Below are positions 36,895-49,525 of a DNA stretch of 64,000 nt, piece after piece. The notes beneath the pieces are model-generated. The model had not been told where the DNA came from, ran no database searches, and worked only from the letters and a program-made list of their open reading frames with translations. Location: positions 50,168 through 114,167 of the forward strand of contig VDFB02344360.1 in NCBI GenBank assembly GCA_007258455.2, written 5' to 3'. The position numbers and the translations under genes are program-made. Position 1 is the stretch's first letter. Every line of letters begins with the position of its first letter. This DNA comes from Sequoia sempervirens. Lineage: Eukaryota; Streptophyta; Pinopsida; Cupressales; Cupressaceae.

Positions 36895-38165
36895 TGTAGA
36901 CACTGAAAAAATTCCTAATCAATATCATACACTTGAAACAATTTAACTAACATCATTTCCTCTTTAACCAATCCTCTTTTCACTTAATTAATTTAATTAG
37001 CCTAGCTAATTAATTAATTGCATCATTTTCATCTATTGGCCTAATTAATTTAATTTGGTTAATTCATCCCTTTTCGCAGTAACACTTCGTCTAATTAAAT
37101 TAAATGAATCAAAATATTTAATTTAATTCCGTAAGTCATCTTATTTCAATAAGCCTTCTGGTGTGGGACTAGTATAGACAATCTCAGCTTTGTTTAAAAT
37201 GGGAATGAACAGACATGGTGACTATGGGAATAGGACAGTGCAGATGAGATGGGCAGTTGTGGGCTGAGACAGACCTGTAGATGTTAGCATGTTGGTGGTG
37301 TGTGAGGAATGACAGATGCAGTGGACGGACAAGCTGAGCCTTTGACATTTTTGGGATTACTGTGGCGGGGTCAAAAGTCTGTTTGTTTGAAGCAAGTGCG
37401 AGCCTTTAATTAAAACCCATCATGCATTCTCATTCATTGATGAGAATCCATGATCCATTCCTCTCATCCCCTTCATCTTGAACCATTGGTTAAGCATTTT
37501 GATCTCAACCTTTCATTCTTCATTTGCTCTCCTATAAATAGATCACTATTTGGAGACAAATAGATCCATCTTTCAATTACAAACTTATGTTCTTGAATTT
37601 ACTTGCCTCCATACTCACATTTTACTCACTTGTTAGATTATTTTAGTTCATTTTCACTGCATAATAGTGTAGATCATCCATTAATGGCTTCCATGCATCT
37701 ATATTAGGTTGTATATGAATTAGGGTTTTGAATATCTTAGCATATCTTTAGCTTAGATTAGCTTAGCAATAGCATAATTAGTGCATTTTTAGCATAAAAT
37801 CATGGTAATTTAGCTTGCATCATGTTCATTTTTAGCATAAATTGGGTTTTTATACATCAATCACAATGGTTTTATCAATTCTATTCTATAGAATCGATTG
37901 AAACAAGCTCACTAATCATAGGATTAGAAAAGGGTCACCATTCCACATCAACACAACACCAATTCCACAACAGGATAAGTTTCAAATGGATTAGAGTAGA
38001 TGTTTTGAAAGCTTTCATAATTTAGTATGTTAGGTTTTGATTAAATGTTTTTTTTCAATTTCATTTGAATGATCATGTTGATATTTGAGTATTAGTGGCT
38101 TTGTTATGTTTTAATTCTTCATCGATCAAGCATAATCCAGCCAATACTAGTATCCTCATCTCACA
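36895..38165 (+). repeat. E2 3' LTR
   Basis: Pairs with 21589-22927. 37147-37375 is a G-rich block with no counterpart in the 5' LTR. TATAAATA at 37543-37550. Confidence 0.88.
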
Positions 38166-40557
38166 ATACCGCCTTATGTAGTGATTTTTTCCTTGAGGAT
38201 AAGCTCTTGGCTAAGCTTTTCCCTAGGTCCTTGAAAGATACCACTTTAGAATGGTTTTCCTCATTATCAAATAACTTAATTCATTCATTCAATGAACTTG
38301 TTGAGGCATTTATAAACCATTTCCAAGTGCACATGACTCTCAAAATGACATTATCTGATTAGATGGATGTAAGAAAAAGGATGATGAAAATGTTACTAAC
38401 TTTATTCCAATCACTTTATTCCCAAATTGACGTAAAGATTCTAAATCCTCACCTACAACAGATGTTCATTGAGAAATTAGAAACTAAGATACAAGATAAA
38501 ATTGACATGATGAAGTTTCCTTCCTTTGTAAACTTGTGTAATTCCCTTCATGATTATCAAAACTCAGTTAGTAGTCGTGAAACAAAACCCACCTCTAGTG
38601 GTCTTAAATAGTATAAATCCACAAACCAAAACAATTATCAACATTTTAGGAAATAGAATAAAGGATTCCCTCAACTATACCCCCCTTAGCCTACTCAATA
38701 TGTCAATATCCAAGTGGATACTATAAATAAGACAACTCCTTTTATATTTGGGGATCCAACTAGAAAATTTATTCCCTTACCTGATACCCTCCATATAAAA
38801 ATGTTACAACTTCTAGAGCAGAAAATGATCTCCTTATCTCTCGTTAAAACTCCCAATCCTAATAATCCTTTACCTTTGGATTTTAAATCGAATTCCTATT
38901 GTCATTATCATCGAAAAAATTGACATCACATAGAACATTGTAAGTGTCTTAAACATCTTGTGCAAGACCTCATTGATTCTAATCAACTTCAAATTGGAGG
39001 TATTAATGATCAAGGAAATAAATTTGTTTCCCCTCCCAACCAAAACTTTCAAATCTTTACCAACCCTATGTTGAATCATAATATTTCATTTTTCAAAGCT
39101 AGTGAAACTATGAAGAATGATGTGATGAATATTGACACAGATGATGAAAACATGGATAGTATTGAACAAGGCCTTATGGATGCTATTAAAAAAAATCATA
39201 TAGATGGTTTTATTGCATTAATCAAAACTCAACCTTGTAAGGGACAAAATAAAAAGCCTCTTGACACTTCTTTCTCATCTAAAGATATAATTAAAAATGT
39301 ACTTCATGGTCCTCTTTACATAGCTGACCGAATCAATGAAAATCCCACTAATTGAATATTAATTGATCATCTTTATGGAGAGAATGTTATCACTAAAGAA
39401 TTTTTACTTGTGCATGAGCTCTATGAAGAAACATACAATAAATCAAAAGCATGGATAAAAATTCATAATGGCTTCACTTTCCCTATGATGGGATTGATCA
39501 CCCTTCCTTTAAAATGTAGATCGAAAAAATTAGATGTCTCATTCTCCATCATCTCAACATCAGATCAATTATGTGTGAAGCTTTTTTATCCATTGCTATG
39601 CTCCATGGAATCCATGTCGTTGATTGTGAATAAGTGTTTAAAGTTTCCCTTTGAGAATGAAATATTTATTGTGCATCATAGTGGCTTTAATTCTCTATCT
39701 TCCTGTGGGCATTTTTTATTGCATTTGTTTTGACTTGAGACTATGGAACCTATTAAACCCTGTGAAGAATTCTTTGTCAAATCCTACTAAAATTTTAAGG
39801 GGAAATGTATAGAAAACTATCCCTTAGAAACTTGCCTCAACCTATGCTTGAGCCTCCTATCCTTGACGAAACCATGAATCAACCTTAAGACATTCCAAAC
39901 AACCAAGACAAACCTAAGACAAAACTTTCGTATATCTCTTATAAGCAACCAAGAGACAACCAAAAAAATTATGTCATGCTTCCTATGATGAAACAAGCTT
40001 ACAATGCTAAAGAGAACATGGTTTAACAACCTCCTATGGTTCTTTTCATTCCTCCCCTTAGGGAAGAAAAGAAACCTATGGTTAGTAAATGCACTCCTAC
40101 ACAAACACAACTTGAAAATTGTACCAAAAGAAATATAAATGCTAGAGAGTGTAGATGCAGATTTTATTCTCTTGCTTGAAGGTTAAATGAAGAGAAAAAC
40201 AAATAAAATCAAAACTCAACTGAAGCAATACACGAGGAGTCTCCCTCTTCACCAAAACAAAACCTAATATCGCAACTACAAATGAGACTAGAACCTTCTT
40301 TGGATATTATCATTCATCCTCTCATTGTGATTAACTTAGACAATGATGGTGAGATTGATAAAATTGATGAAGAAGTACATAATGAATTGAATACATTATT
40401 TTCCTCTTCTATGAGCTTAAATAACAATTCTCCTAAGAAGAGTGTTGAACTTGGAGATACTCCTAGTAATGCACTTTTTGTTTCCCCTTTAGCTAGTTGT
40501 TTTCCTTCTGTATATCACAAAAAAGATTGGGATGCAAATGACCTTCTAATAGGTTGA
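38166..40557 (+). pseudogene. gag-pro: E1 gag (3' part) and retropepsin-like region
   Basis: The frame resumes after one copy of the ATACC duplication. Gag core: DTTLEWFSSL near 38240, MDVRKRMM and LYSQIDVKI at 38363-38440. Zinc knuckle YCHYHRKN-HHIEHC at 38897-38941, then KCLKHLVQDLIDSNQLQI. The protease-like domain begins around 39350 (LIDxxxGENVITKEF) and continues through MMGLITLPLKCRSKKLDVSF and NKCLKFPFENEI (about 39480-39680), the retropepsin fold pattern of Tat-type elements. The active-site Gly is not intact. A proline-rich tail runs to TGA 40555-40557. There are several stops. No polymerase follows, so the element coded at most for Gag and protease. Confidence 0.82.
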
Positions 40558-40980
40558 GTCGCATGTGCCTTACTATTTTTTTGTTTATTCTCTTTTACAT
40601 GTTTCTTTTATGTGATTGCATGTGCGTAATGTGATCCCCCATAATGTTATGTTTGATGTGTATCTCTCTCTTTGTGAAATTCCTTAATTTGTATCTAAAT
40701 TCTTCTATTTGTCATAAACCTTTCCCTTGTATTTTTCTTTTATTTTCCTTTTGGGGATGGCAAAAGGCATCGAGACATTTAGGTCTCCTCCATGTTCACC
40801 GAAAAGCTTCTTCTTTGTTTTCACTCTCTTTGTGTCATTCTTCCTATTCCATGAGTATTTGGGGAATATTATAGTTATGAGCTCTATAAAAAAAAACTAT
40901 ATAATAGACATACTGACCCTATATCCATGTACCCCTTATGTAATTTTGGGATTTCATTTTGGGGGAAACCCCGTTTTCAT
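40558..40980 (+). other. E1 3' untranslated region, first part
   Basis: Matches 7500-7780 of E4 and 43540-43960 of E3 in inverse orientation. The ORFs here are not conserved in frame. E3 is inserted after 40980 with duplication TTCAT. Confidence 0.7.
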
Positions 40981-42508
40981 TTATTAGGGGGAAAATAAGG
41001 TTTACCAAAATAAAAATTATATACCACTAATTCTCACACTAAATCATGTTATTTTGTGTGTGATATGATACAATTAACATTCATAAACTAACCCTAACTA
41101 TTATAGCAACTATGAAGGAGTTTTTAGAGCTCAAAATGATGTGTACCTTGCTGCAAGAAGGTTGTTTTTAGGGCACAAAGGACTCATTCGAATTTAGTGG
41201 CAAATGGGTCCCTATTAGGGTTTCTAAAAAAAGATCTAGGTTTTGTTTCTTGATTCCTACACTCCCAAATCCTCAATTGTCAACTCCTAAAAACCTATAG
41301 TAAATTGTGTAACCTTATTTCCATGTTCTCGTACTATGAATGACACTTTTTGCTACTTCACAACTTTGATAATTTTGCTTCAAACTTTTTATCCACTTGA
41401 TCTTCAACCTATAAATCTACAAATACACATTCAAGAGTAGAAAAAATTGTTGATTGTTAGTGAATAGGGTTTTCCTAAGTCAAACTCCTTTTAGGTAATT
41501 AAACCAAATGATGAAATAATGAAATTGAAGCATGAACATGAAATGATGAAATGTTGATACCTTGTAAGTTGGCTTGAGTATAAATCTACAAACTAACATG
41601 TATTGGCCATGAAGAATGTAGATATTGATCTCAAATAAGATGTGTAACAATGCTTGCAAGTGTATCTCCAATGCTACATCAAATATCTTAGTTCAAAAGC
41701 ATGCTTGAATGCACTATGCCTTTGACATGATGAAATGATCTTGAATTTCTGCAATAAACTCTTAACAATTTTCCTTTGAATGCCTTTGAAAATGCTCTTA
41801 AAGTGCTCTATAATTCTCTTTTAAAGTATTAGGATGCACTCCCAAAGTTGCTAGATGGAACAATGTGAATTGACCCAATATTTATAATAAATCTAGAGAT
41901 TAACCCTGGAATTCAAATGACACTAGATATAGAATTAAAAAGCATTAGAATCCCACAAAAATTAAATTCAAAAAGAGGTTTCCTATGTGAGGAGGACCCA
42001 TTCACCACTGAAGGAGAATGGGCCCTAGCACAAGTTTCTAGGACCTTGCTTTAGGGGGTGGAAAGAACATCAAAAACTCACCTAAAAAATGCATCTAGAA
42101 AGGGGTGTCCTATATGGAGAGGACCCATTCACCACTAAAGGTGAATGGGTCCAAACACCATTTTCTAGGACCTTGAATTTTCCAAATTAAATGTTATGTA
42201 ATCTGATTATTAAGTGTCGGGATAGATCTTTCGGAAGGTTTCATTAAGAAGGCTTAAATTTGAATTAAAGGGGATAATTAAGCTTAATTAACCATAATTA
42301 ATTAATGAAACCCTAGATAAGTGTACTACAACACTTTACAACACCCCAAATAAGGTATAACTTAGGTACTTTTTATTAAAAATGGCCCCTAGATTAATGT
42401 GAATGTGTACAACACATTACAACACTAAACCAACACACAATTAGGTTAATTCAATATCAATTATTCCCAAGTTAGGTAAGGAAAAGGGATACTTTTTCCA
42501 TTACTACA
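40981..42508 (-). repeat. E3 3' LTR
   Basis: 1528 bp. Minus begins TGTAGTAATGGAAAAAGTAT. The outer end has mutated from TG to TT on plus. Contains hairpins at 41180-41211, 41994-42025 and 42121-42152. Confidence 0.88.
42121..42152. repeat. LTR hairpin, perfect 13-bp arms (E3 type)
   Basis: GGACCCATTCACC, loop ACTAAA, GGTGAATGGGTCC. Same size and GGAC/GTCC ends as the E4 hairpin, but a different arm core. Confidence 0.88.
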
Positions 42509-42532
42509 TTTTTCCCCCACTTTAGTGAGATT
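42509..42532 (-). other. E3 polypurine tract
   Basis: Minus reads CTCACTAAAGTGGGGGAAAAA before TGTAGT. Confidence 0.75.
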
Positions 42533-43961
42533 TTTCCCCATGAAAAGCTCACACTAAAGTAGACATTCAAGACTCTTTAGTATGCAAGAATACCAAAGAT
42601 ACATAATCATACCCTGTCAAAGGCCAAGAAAAATAAAGGATCAAGCACAACCATTCCAATGCAATGTGGAACAAGGTTTTTTTTTTCCGTAACATATATA
42701 TGCTACTCACTTTGGGGTACTGAAACCTCATTATTTCCACTAGGTGAGTTGTCCCAATCATGTATGTTCCCTCTGGGGTAGTGGAACCTCAGTCTATCCA
42801 CTACATGAGTTGTCACAACGAGGTGGTTTAGTGAGAAAGGCATGCCACTATGTCAGCTTCTCACCATACAATGAGAAAGCCATATCAGTGTGTTGGCTTC
42901 TCATCATACTAACCATACCAAATCTATCCTCCTAATAACTTCAATAAGGCACCACAATTCTATGCTTTTGTATGCTTTTGAATGTCATGTCTATAAGTAT
43001 TTGTTTAAGGGGATTTTTCTTTGTTTGCGTAAGGTCTTCTTCTTAGCGAACATCATACCTAATGTCCCCAAGAGAGGACAAGTCAAGGATATCATATCAC
43101 CACTTATGTGATGCCTCTATCACATCATTTCATGAAGGGAGATCATATGCTTAGAAATATTTCACTCTTGGAGGACATCAAACCCAATGACATCACCAAG
43201 AAAAGAACATGTCAAAAGAAAAAAGAAAATCACACCATAAAATATGCCAAAAAATTTCATCGATTTATGCCTCAAATTTAAGTGGTTTCTAACACCATTA
43301 TTGTGAGCAATTCCTTTAAAGTAGACAATTTTTGTTCCTAAGACATGAGATCTTTCATCAAAGCTACGTCATGAAATAGGAAGGAAGGGTTTCACCTAGA
43401 AGTACATAAGATATCTATGGATTTGGGGTCAGTATATCTTTGTTACATTGTTGTTATAGAGCTCAGAATGTCATCATTCCCAAATAAACATAGAACTAGA
43501 TGAATGATACAAAGAGAGTGAAAAACAAAGAAAAATCCTTTTGGGTCAACATGGAAGAGACCTAAATGTCTTGATGCCTTATTTCATCCCCAAAAGGAAA
43601 ATATGAGATAGATGAAAAAGATAAAGGAAATATTTTGGGTCAACATGGAAGAGACCTGAATTTCTTGATGCCTTACATCATCCCAAAAGGAAAACACAAG
43701 AAAAATGAAAAAGATAAATGAAAATATTTTTGGTCAATATGGAAGAGACATGGCTATCTCAATGCCTTACATCATCCCCAAAAGGGAAACACAAGATAAA
43801 TGAAAAATGCATACAAAATAGAGAAGAATGTAGGTACATATAGAAGGGTGCACAAAGGTTAAAGAGATACATCAAATGAAACATCATGGGACATCACATT
43901 ACATACATGAAATCACATAAATAAACATGAAAATAAAAAATACTAGTAAGGTACATGCAAG
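42533..43961 (-). other. E3 3' untranslated region
   Basis: Non-coding; shares blocks with the E1 and E4 3' regions, including the GTGAG/CTAGGTGAG motifs at 42740-42820. Contains the tandem repeat at 43541-43817. Confidence 0.65.
43541..43817 (-). repeat. three tandem units of about 94 bp in E3 3' UTR
   Basis: Units begin TTGGGTCAACATGGAAGAGA at 43541, 43635 and (as TTGGTCAATATGG) 43730. E1 and E4 have this block only once. Confidence 0.8.
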
Positions 43962-45163
43962 TCAACCTAGAGTAGGTTGTCTACATCCCAATCTCGGTCT
44001 ATATAAATAGAAGGTAGCCAAAAGGACAAGAGTAAGTGTTGAACAAGGAAAGGCACCAAGTTCAACACTCTTTATAGGATATTTGTCAATTAAGCACATA
44101 GAAGAGGACAAAAATGTATTTAAATCATCATGCATTTCTCCATTAATCTTTATAATATCAATGTCATCATCTAGATTAATAACAATAGGAGGTCGAATGA
44201 TAATGTCCATGGAATATTCATTTTTATGTTACTATGAGGGTATAGGGTCATCATGCATGGTTCAAGTAAGTTTGGATTTTTATTTTCTATTTTTTTGTTG
44301 TCTTCTTGAGTTTGTAACTTACAAGAAATAACACATCTATGCCTATGGTCTCTATCACTTCAATTTATTTTTAATCTATTGGAAATTTGTGTTTGTGTAA
44401 GAGTGGGTTTTTCAATCATAGGTTCCTTCTCTTCCTTGGGAGGAATAGGGGAAACAATAGTAGCTTGTTCAATCTCTTTCTCTTTAGCTTTGTAAACCTG
44501 TTTGATTCTAGGAGGGACAACAGTATTGTTTTGATTATCATGTGGTATCTTGTAGGAAATCATGGGAGGACTTGCTATAGGTTGTTCTTGGATGATTAGT
44601 AGGGCTTTCAATTCAATCATTGCTGAAAGAAATCTAAAGAAAAGTTCCCTCAAGCCAATGTAGGATTAAATCCACTATGATGCATAGTAAAGATATCATT
44701 GAAAAATGGAAACTTTAGACATTTATGCACAACTGAAGGGATGACATTCATGGATAGAAGCCATGGATAGCCTAGCTTCACATGAAATTGGTTCGATTAT
44801 GGGATGATGGTGAATGAGACATTTAATTTTTTTGGTCTAACTTTTAAAGGGAGATCTATCGAGCCAATCATAGGACAAGAAAAACCATTATGCATCTTGA
44901 TCCATTCTTTCATTTTTTCATATGCATCTTAATATATTTCATGCACATCTAAGAATTCTTTAGTGATCACATTCTCTCCACTGACAGGATCAATCAATAT
45001 CCCATTAGTGGGCTTACGATTAATTTTGCTAGCTATGTAAAGAGGATCATCAGGTGCACATTTAAGTATGTCAGTTTGTGAGAAACCAATGTAAAGACAC
45101 TTTTTAGTCGATCCCTTATGAGGTCTAGCTTTGATAAATTCTACCATTTCAAGGGTGTGTGTA
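43962..45163 (-). pseudogene. pro: E3 protease-like region and 3' coding tail
   Basis: Read on minus from 45163. After the M2 insertion point the frame gives VEFIKARPHKGSTKK and GILIDPVSGENVITKEFL (about 44960-45010), the E1 protease start. Then WIKMHNGFSCPMIG, NQFHVKLGYPWLLSM and HKCLKFPFFNDIF follow (44930-44690), a retropepsin-like pattern. The 44653-44360 tail (PPKEEKEPMIEKPTLTQTQ) is proline- and glutamate-rich. The last piece, to 43962, matches the E1 C-terminus (MDIIIRPPIVINLDDD here, LDIIIHPLIVINLDND there). Only a few stops interrupt it. No reverse transcriptase follows. Confidence 0.78.
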
Positions 45164-45905
45164 GAATCATCATGGAAAAAATAGGCCCTTAAGTGGTGAT
45201 AAAATTTAGAAAAATCAGAGTTTGACAACTTGACGTAAAAATTTAAATAAGTTATCTATATTATTTAAAAAATATGTAAGCATAGAATCTATAGCAAATT
45301 GAATGTAGTTTCTAAACTACTAAGATTTTTTTTTTTTAAATCAATTTGGTGAAAATTTGAAATTTCAATGTAGTACTACTTAAATTTGAGGGAAAAAAAT
45401 AAGAAGGTCTATGTCTGACCACCCTAACCACAATAAAATGATAATACTTTTTTATAATATTTTAGATATAAGTAGAGGACACATCTCCCGATGTGATGCA
45501 TATTTTTTTGTAATTTTTTTCAAGAAAATAATTAATTTTGAATTTCATATTACAAGCTTTTATAAATATAAAAAATGGTATGTCTGATCCTGCCTTAACT
45601 TGGTCAAAACTTCATGAAATTCAAATTTTTTTTTAATCCTATGGTATGCAAAGCATAGAATGTGACGCATGTTTTGGATTCAAAAAATGTGATACTGTTT
45701 GAAATCTATAGATGTTTTTCAATCAGCCTATCAATTAGGACTTTACTTGTAATTCAAATAGAAAATGAATAATAATTATTTATTAAATTAAAAGTAAAAG
45801 CATAATTTATATTAATGGTGAGTAGAGAATCTCCTCACAAAATATTTTAATTTCATCAATTTTGGGTAAAAAAGTGCATTAGAGCCACATACCTACACAT
45901 ACCCA

Positions 45906-46440
45906 TGAAAGGAAATAAAAAAGAGCAATGGAAAGTACTAATAAAGAGAAATTGTTTGAAGGAAAGAGATTACCAAATAAGTTGAAATAGCCAAACCAAG
46001 CACCACCAAAGCAAGAGAGACACAAGAATTTGTTAAGGGGAAAAAACAAGAAAAAACCCCAATATTATGAATGGAGGCAAAATGCCTAAAAAATAATACA
46101 AAGAGAGAGAGAGAGAGCCCGACCTTAGCTTGCTTGCTTGAATCTTTAAGAATGAGAGGAGAGGTACCTCAATAAGTAGATGTGAGAAGGAGGAGTTAGA
46201 ATGTAACTTCCAACTCAATGAATGCCACCATTCATCTATGTGTGTGCAAAGTGTCACCTTTTAAGGAGGTGTTACAAATATTCCTTAATAAAGGAATTAA
46301 AAAATAAGTTATCCTCACACATGTGTGAGATGACAAAAAGACAAAAGACTTGTAGGGATTCCTTTGGAATATTCCTACAAGTTAATAAAAAATTACAATT
46401 AAAGAATAACCTTTACCAAGTAAAGATTAATATTCTAACA
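45906..46440 (-). repeat. E6 3' LTR
   Basis: TGAAAGG...TTCTAACA on plus. Includes a (GA)n run and a hairpin around 46346-46381 (ACTTGTAGG / CCTACAAGT). Confidence 0.9.
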
Positions 46441-46447
46441 TCCCCCC

Positions 46448-47110
46448 TTAAGCTTTACTTTGGGAAGTTACATCAAACCCTTCAATGGGTTGTAATCCAA
46501 GATTTTTACAATGGAAGAGAAATTTATCTTTACAAAGAGCTTTGGTGAGAATATTTGCAACTTGATCTTCACCTTTACAATACAAAAGAGAAATTTGCTT
46601 GTCTTCAATTTGCTCTCTAATGAAATGATGTTGAAGAGCAATGTGTTTGGTCCTTGCATGAAAAATTGGATTCTTTGCCAAAGCAATAGCACTTTGGTTA
46701 TCACAATATAAAGGAGTAGGATCCTTTTGAGGTAGACCCAAGTCTTCAAGTAATCTTCTTAACCATAATGCCTCTTTAGATGCATTTGTACAACCTTTAT
46801 ATTCAGCTTTTGTAGAACAAAGAGAAGTAGATTGTTGTTTCTCACTATTCCATGAGATTGCACCTGATCCAACAAAGAAACAATAACCACAAGTGGATCT
46901 CCCATCATTGGGATCACCTCCTAAATCTGAATCAGTATAACCCTTTAAAGAAAAATCACAATTTGCATCATAAAAAAAGACCAAGATTAAGAGTACCTTT
47001 AACATATCTTAAAATTCTTTTTGCAACTTTAAAATGAGTTTGTTGTGGTTTAGACATAAATCTAGAAACCAATCCAACACTATAAGAAATATCAGGTCTA
47101 GTAAGAGTTA
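46448..47110 (-). pseudogene. pol: E6 RNase H region of pol
   Basis: Minus from about 47110: the RT-RNase H linker LVGSLNYLTLTRPDISYSVG, a frameshift in a T-run near 46970, then the RNase H domain. YTDSDLGGDPNDGRSTCGY begins it, followed by SWNSEKQQSTSLCSTKAEY, LYCDNQSAIALAKNP and HHFIREQIEDKQISLLYC. It ends TAA near 46448. The acidic residues of the Copia RNase H (TDSD, KAEY, CDNQSA) are visible. It would degrade RNA in the RNA-DNA hybrid, but it is joined directly behind truncated integrase, so it cannot be made with a functional polymerase. Confidence 0.9.
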
Positions 47111-47128
47111 GATAATTTAAACTTCCTA

Positions 47129-49204
47129 CTAGCCAACAAAAATATGATAAGAAGATTTAGCATATAATTTTTGCCTCTTTTGTTTAGGTTTGTGAACATA
47201 AGCAATTGAACCAAAAATCCTTAAATGCTTAAGATTGGGCTTCCTACCATACCAAGCTTCTTCAGGAGTTATATCCTTTAAAGCTTTAGTAGGAGTCCTA
47301 TTAATAATGTAAGTAGCACAAAACATAGCTTTTGCCCAAAATTTATAAGACATATTTTTAGCATGTAACATACATCTAGCCATTTCAACAATAGTTCTAT
47401 GCTTCCTTTCCGCTACACCATTTTGTTGAGGTGTATAGGGAATAGTTAGCTCATGCTTAATACCAAATGATTTCAAATAACTATTAAAAGCATTGTTCAC
47501 ATATTCTTTACCATTATCAGTTCTAAGAATTTTAAGTTTAAAACCAGATTACCTTTCAACAAATTTATGAAATTCAGAAAATATATCAAGAACTTGATCC
47601 TTACTATGAAGAAAATAGATCCAAGTTCTTCTAGAAAAATCATCAACAAAAGTAAGTGCATACCTTGATCCTTGGATGGAGTTATTCTCCATGGGTCCCA
47701 AAAGGTCACTATGAACTAGGTGCAACTTATGAGTTGCCCTCCATGATTGACCATGTGGAAAGGGCTCCCTATGCATCTTACCACTCATGCATCCTGTGCA
47801 TACAATTTTAGATGGAACAATACTAGGCAATCCATCTACCATATTAAGCTTTTGCATTAAAGCAATATTGTTAGCATTTATATGACCAAGTCTTTCATGC
47901 CAAACATTGAAATCAATGGTAGATATTAAAGAGCATCTAGATTGAGCAAACTCATAAAATTTGAACAAATTATCATTGTCTAATTTAGCATTAGCAATGA
48001 CCTTGTTTTGTTTTGGATCAATAACATAGCACATATCTTTGTAAAATTCTATTTTATAATCTTGACAAAGCTTAGCAACTGAAAGCAAGTTAGTCTTTAA
48101 TTCAGGAACATATAAAACATCATGCAATTTACCATTAGGAACATTCACATCTCCAATTGCTTCTACTTTACAAGTATGATTATTAGCAAGTTGAAGAGGA
48201 ACATTAGATATATCAGGTTGCATAGACTCAAAAACTTCTTTATGTGAAGTAACATGTTGAGATGAACCTGAATCAATAACCCATTCAAGAGGTTGAGAAA
48301 CATTAGAACTACAAGTAAAAGCACGTCTAGATGGATTTGCATTATTTTGAAACTTATTATTATTAGGTTTATTTTGTTGATTATTTTTCTTCATAGGATT
48401 TTTCTCATTTTGCTTCTTAAAACAAGTATTTTGCCAATGACCATCCTTATTACAATAAGTGCAATGTGGTTTCTTAGAAGAGTTAAACTTTCTAGGATCA
48501 TTGCCATTATTATAATGAGGTTTGGAATTATAATGTTGTTGTTTAGAATGAGGTTTAAAATTTTGCTTATGATTAGATAAGAAAGCATGTTCATTAGACT
48601 TAAGAGTACCAAACTGAATTAACTTAGCCTCTTCTTGTCTTAATAAATCACGAAAAATATCATAAGTTAATTGAGTAGCTAAAGAAGGAATAGCTAATTG
48701 AGCATGAATATTAGTAATGAATTGTTGAAATTGTCTAGGAAGACACTTTTTAAGAATAAGATGAATTAATCTAAGATTATCTAATTTAACTCCTAAACCA
48801 TCCAAATGACTATTTAAAGCATCAAATTTCAATAAAAATTCATCCATAGATTTAAAATCAGAATACCTCAAATCTTCAAGTTGATCTTGAATTTGAATTT
48901 TTCTTGATTCATTTGTACTATCATAAATTGTTTTGAGTTTTTCCCATGCTTCATAGGCAGTTGTGCATGTCCCAATATGAACATAAAGTTCGGGTGACAT
49001 GGAGATACCTATGAGGCCAAGGGCTTCTTCATTTTTGAGATTCCATTTTTTGATTTCATCTTTGGATGCAGACGAACCTGGTTTAGATTTAGGATCCGTT
49101 GCAACATCCAAAAGATGTTTAAATCGAAAAATGAAAGAAATGTGAGTTTTCCAAGAATGATAGTTAGAACTAGTTAATTTAATCTCAGGAATTAAAGTTG
49201 ACAT
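47129..49204 (-). pseudogene. gag-pol: E6 gag-protease-integrase, one premature stop
   Basis: Start chosen at ATG 49204 (MSTLIPEIKLTSSNYHSWK), the usual Copia Gag opening; 27 upstream bases are also open. Gag (UBN2-type) contains IYDSTNESRKIQIQDQL. Zinc knuckle CTYCNKDGHWQNTC at about 48430-48471. Protease active site VIDSGSSQHVTS near 48260. GAG-pre-integrase WHERLGHINANN with CTGCMSGK. Integrase with HSDLLGP near 47690 and TDNGKEYV near 47510, then YTPQQNGVAERKHRTI with the catalytic Glu. A single TAA at 47549-47551 interrupts ERxSGFKLK. The frame ends after YHIFVG at 47129, at the deletion that removes reverse transcriptase. Confidence 0.92.
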
Positions 49205-49525
49205 GATTGCAAAATAATTTAAAAAAAACACAACTTTATGAGAAAAATAAAAGCTATGTAAATATTTACTTACAAAAAAAAATCCCTTTTGATTGAATTT
49301 TGAAAAAAAACTTTTTTTTGAATAAATGAAAATTAAATGGCCTTAAATAAAATAAATCCCCTTAAGCTAAAAAATTTAAAAAAACTTTTGTAAAAAAAAT
49401 TTATATAAATTATGGAATGATATTTATAATATTATTTTTGAAAAAAATAAGCAAGAATATTAAATTAATATTCTAATAGATTTTAATATGATTAGTAAAT
49501 ATTTTTAAAAAAAACTTTTAAAATT
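49205..49525 (-). other. E6 leader, part left of the LINE
   Basis: AT-rich, A-run-rich, non-coding. It carries the left copy of the LINE target duplication at 49509-49525. Confidence 0.6.
49509..49525. repeat. 17-bp target-site duplication, left copy
   Basis: AAAAAACTTTTAAAATT, repeated exactly at 50111-50127. Confidence 0.88.

Larger units (their letters stand above)
21589..38165 (+). mobile_element. E2: Tat-lineage Ty3/gypsy element with extra RNase H
   Basis: LTRs at 21589-22927 and 36895-38165 are flanked by the perfect duplication ATACC (21584-21588, 38166-38170), and a polypurine tract precedes the 3' LTR. The interior encodes a long leader, gag, protease, a deleted reverse transcriptase, RNase H, a second archaeal-type RNase H and integrase. 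That domain order is known for the Tat lineage (Ogre and relatives). An antisense plant-mobile-domain remnant lies in the 3' region. Many stops make it dead. The left LTR start has mutated from TG to TA. Confidence 0.92.

Noticed and set aside
46222..46548. 108-codon ORF, repeated at 51547-51936 with a nearly identical start
   Set aside because: It lies within the two LTRs of E6; similarity reflects the LTR duplication, and the frame runs out into different sequence on each side.
48293..48612. ORFs overlapping Copia gag in other frames
   Set aside because: Shadows of the real Gag frame.
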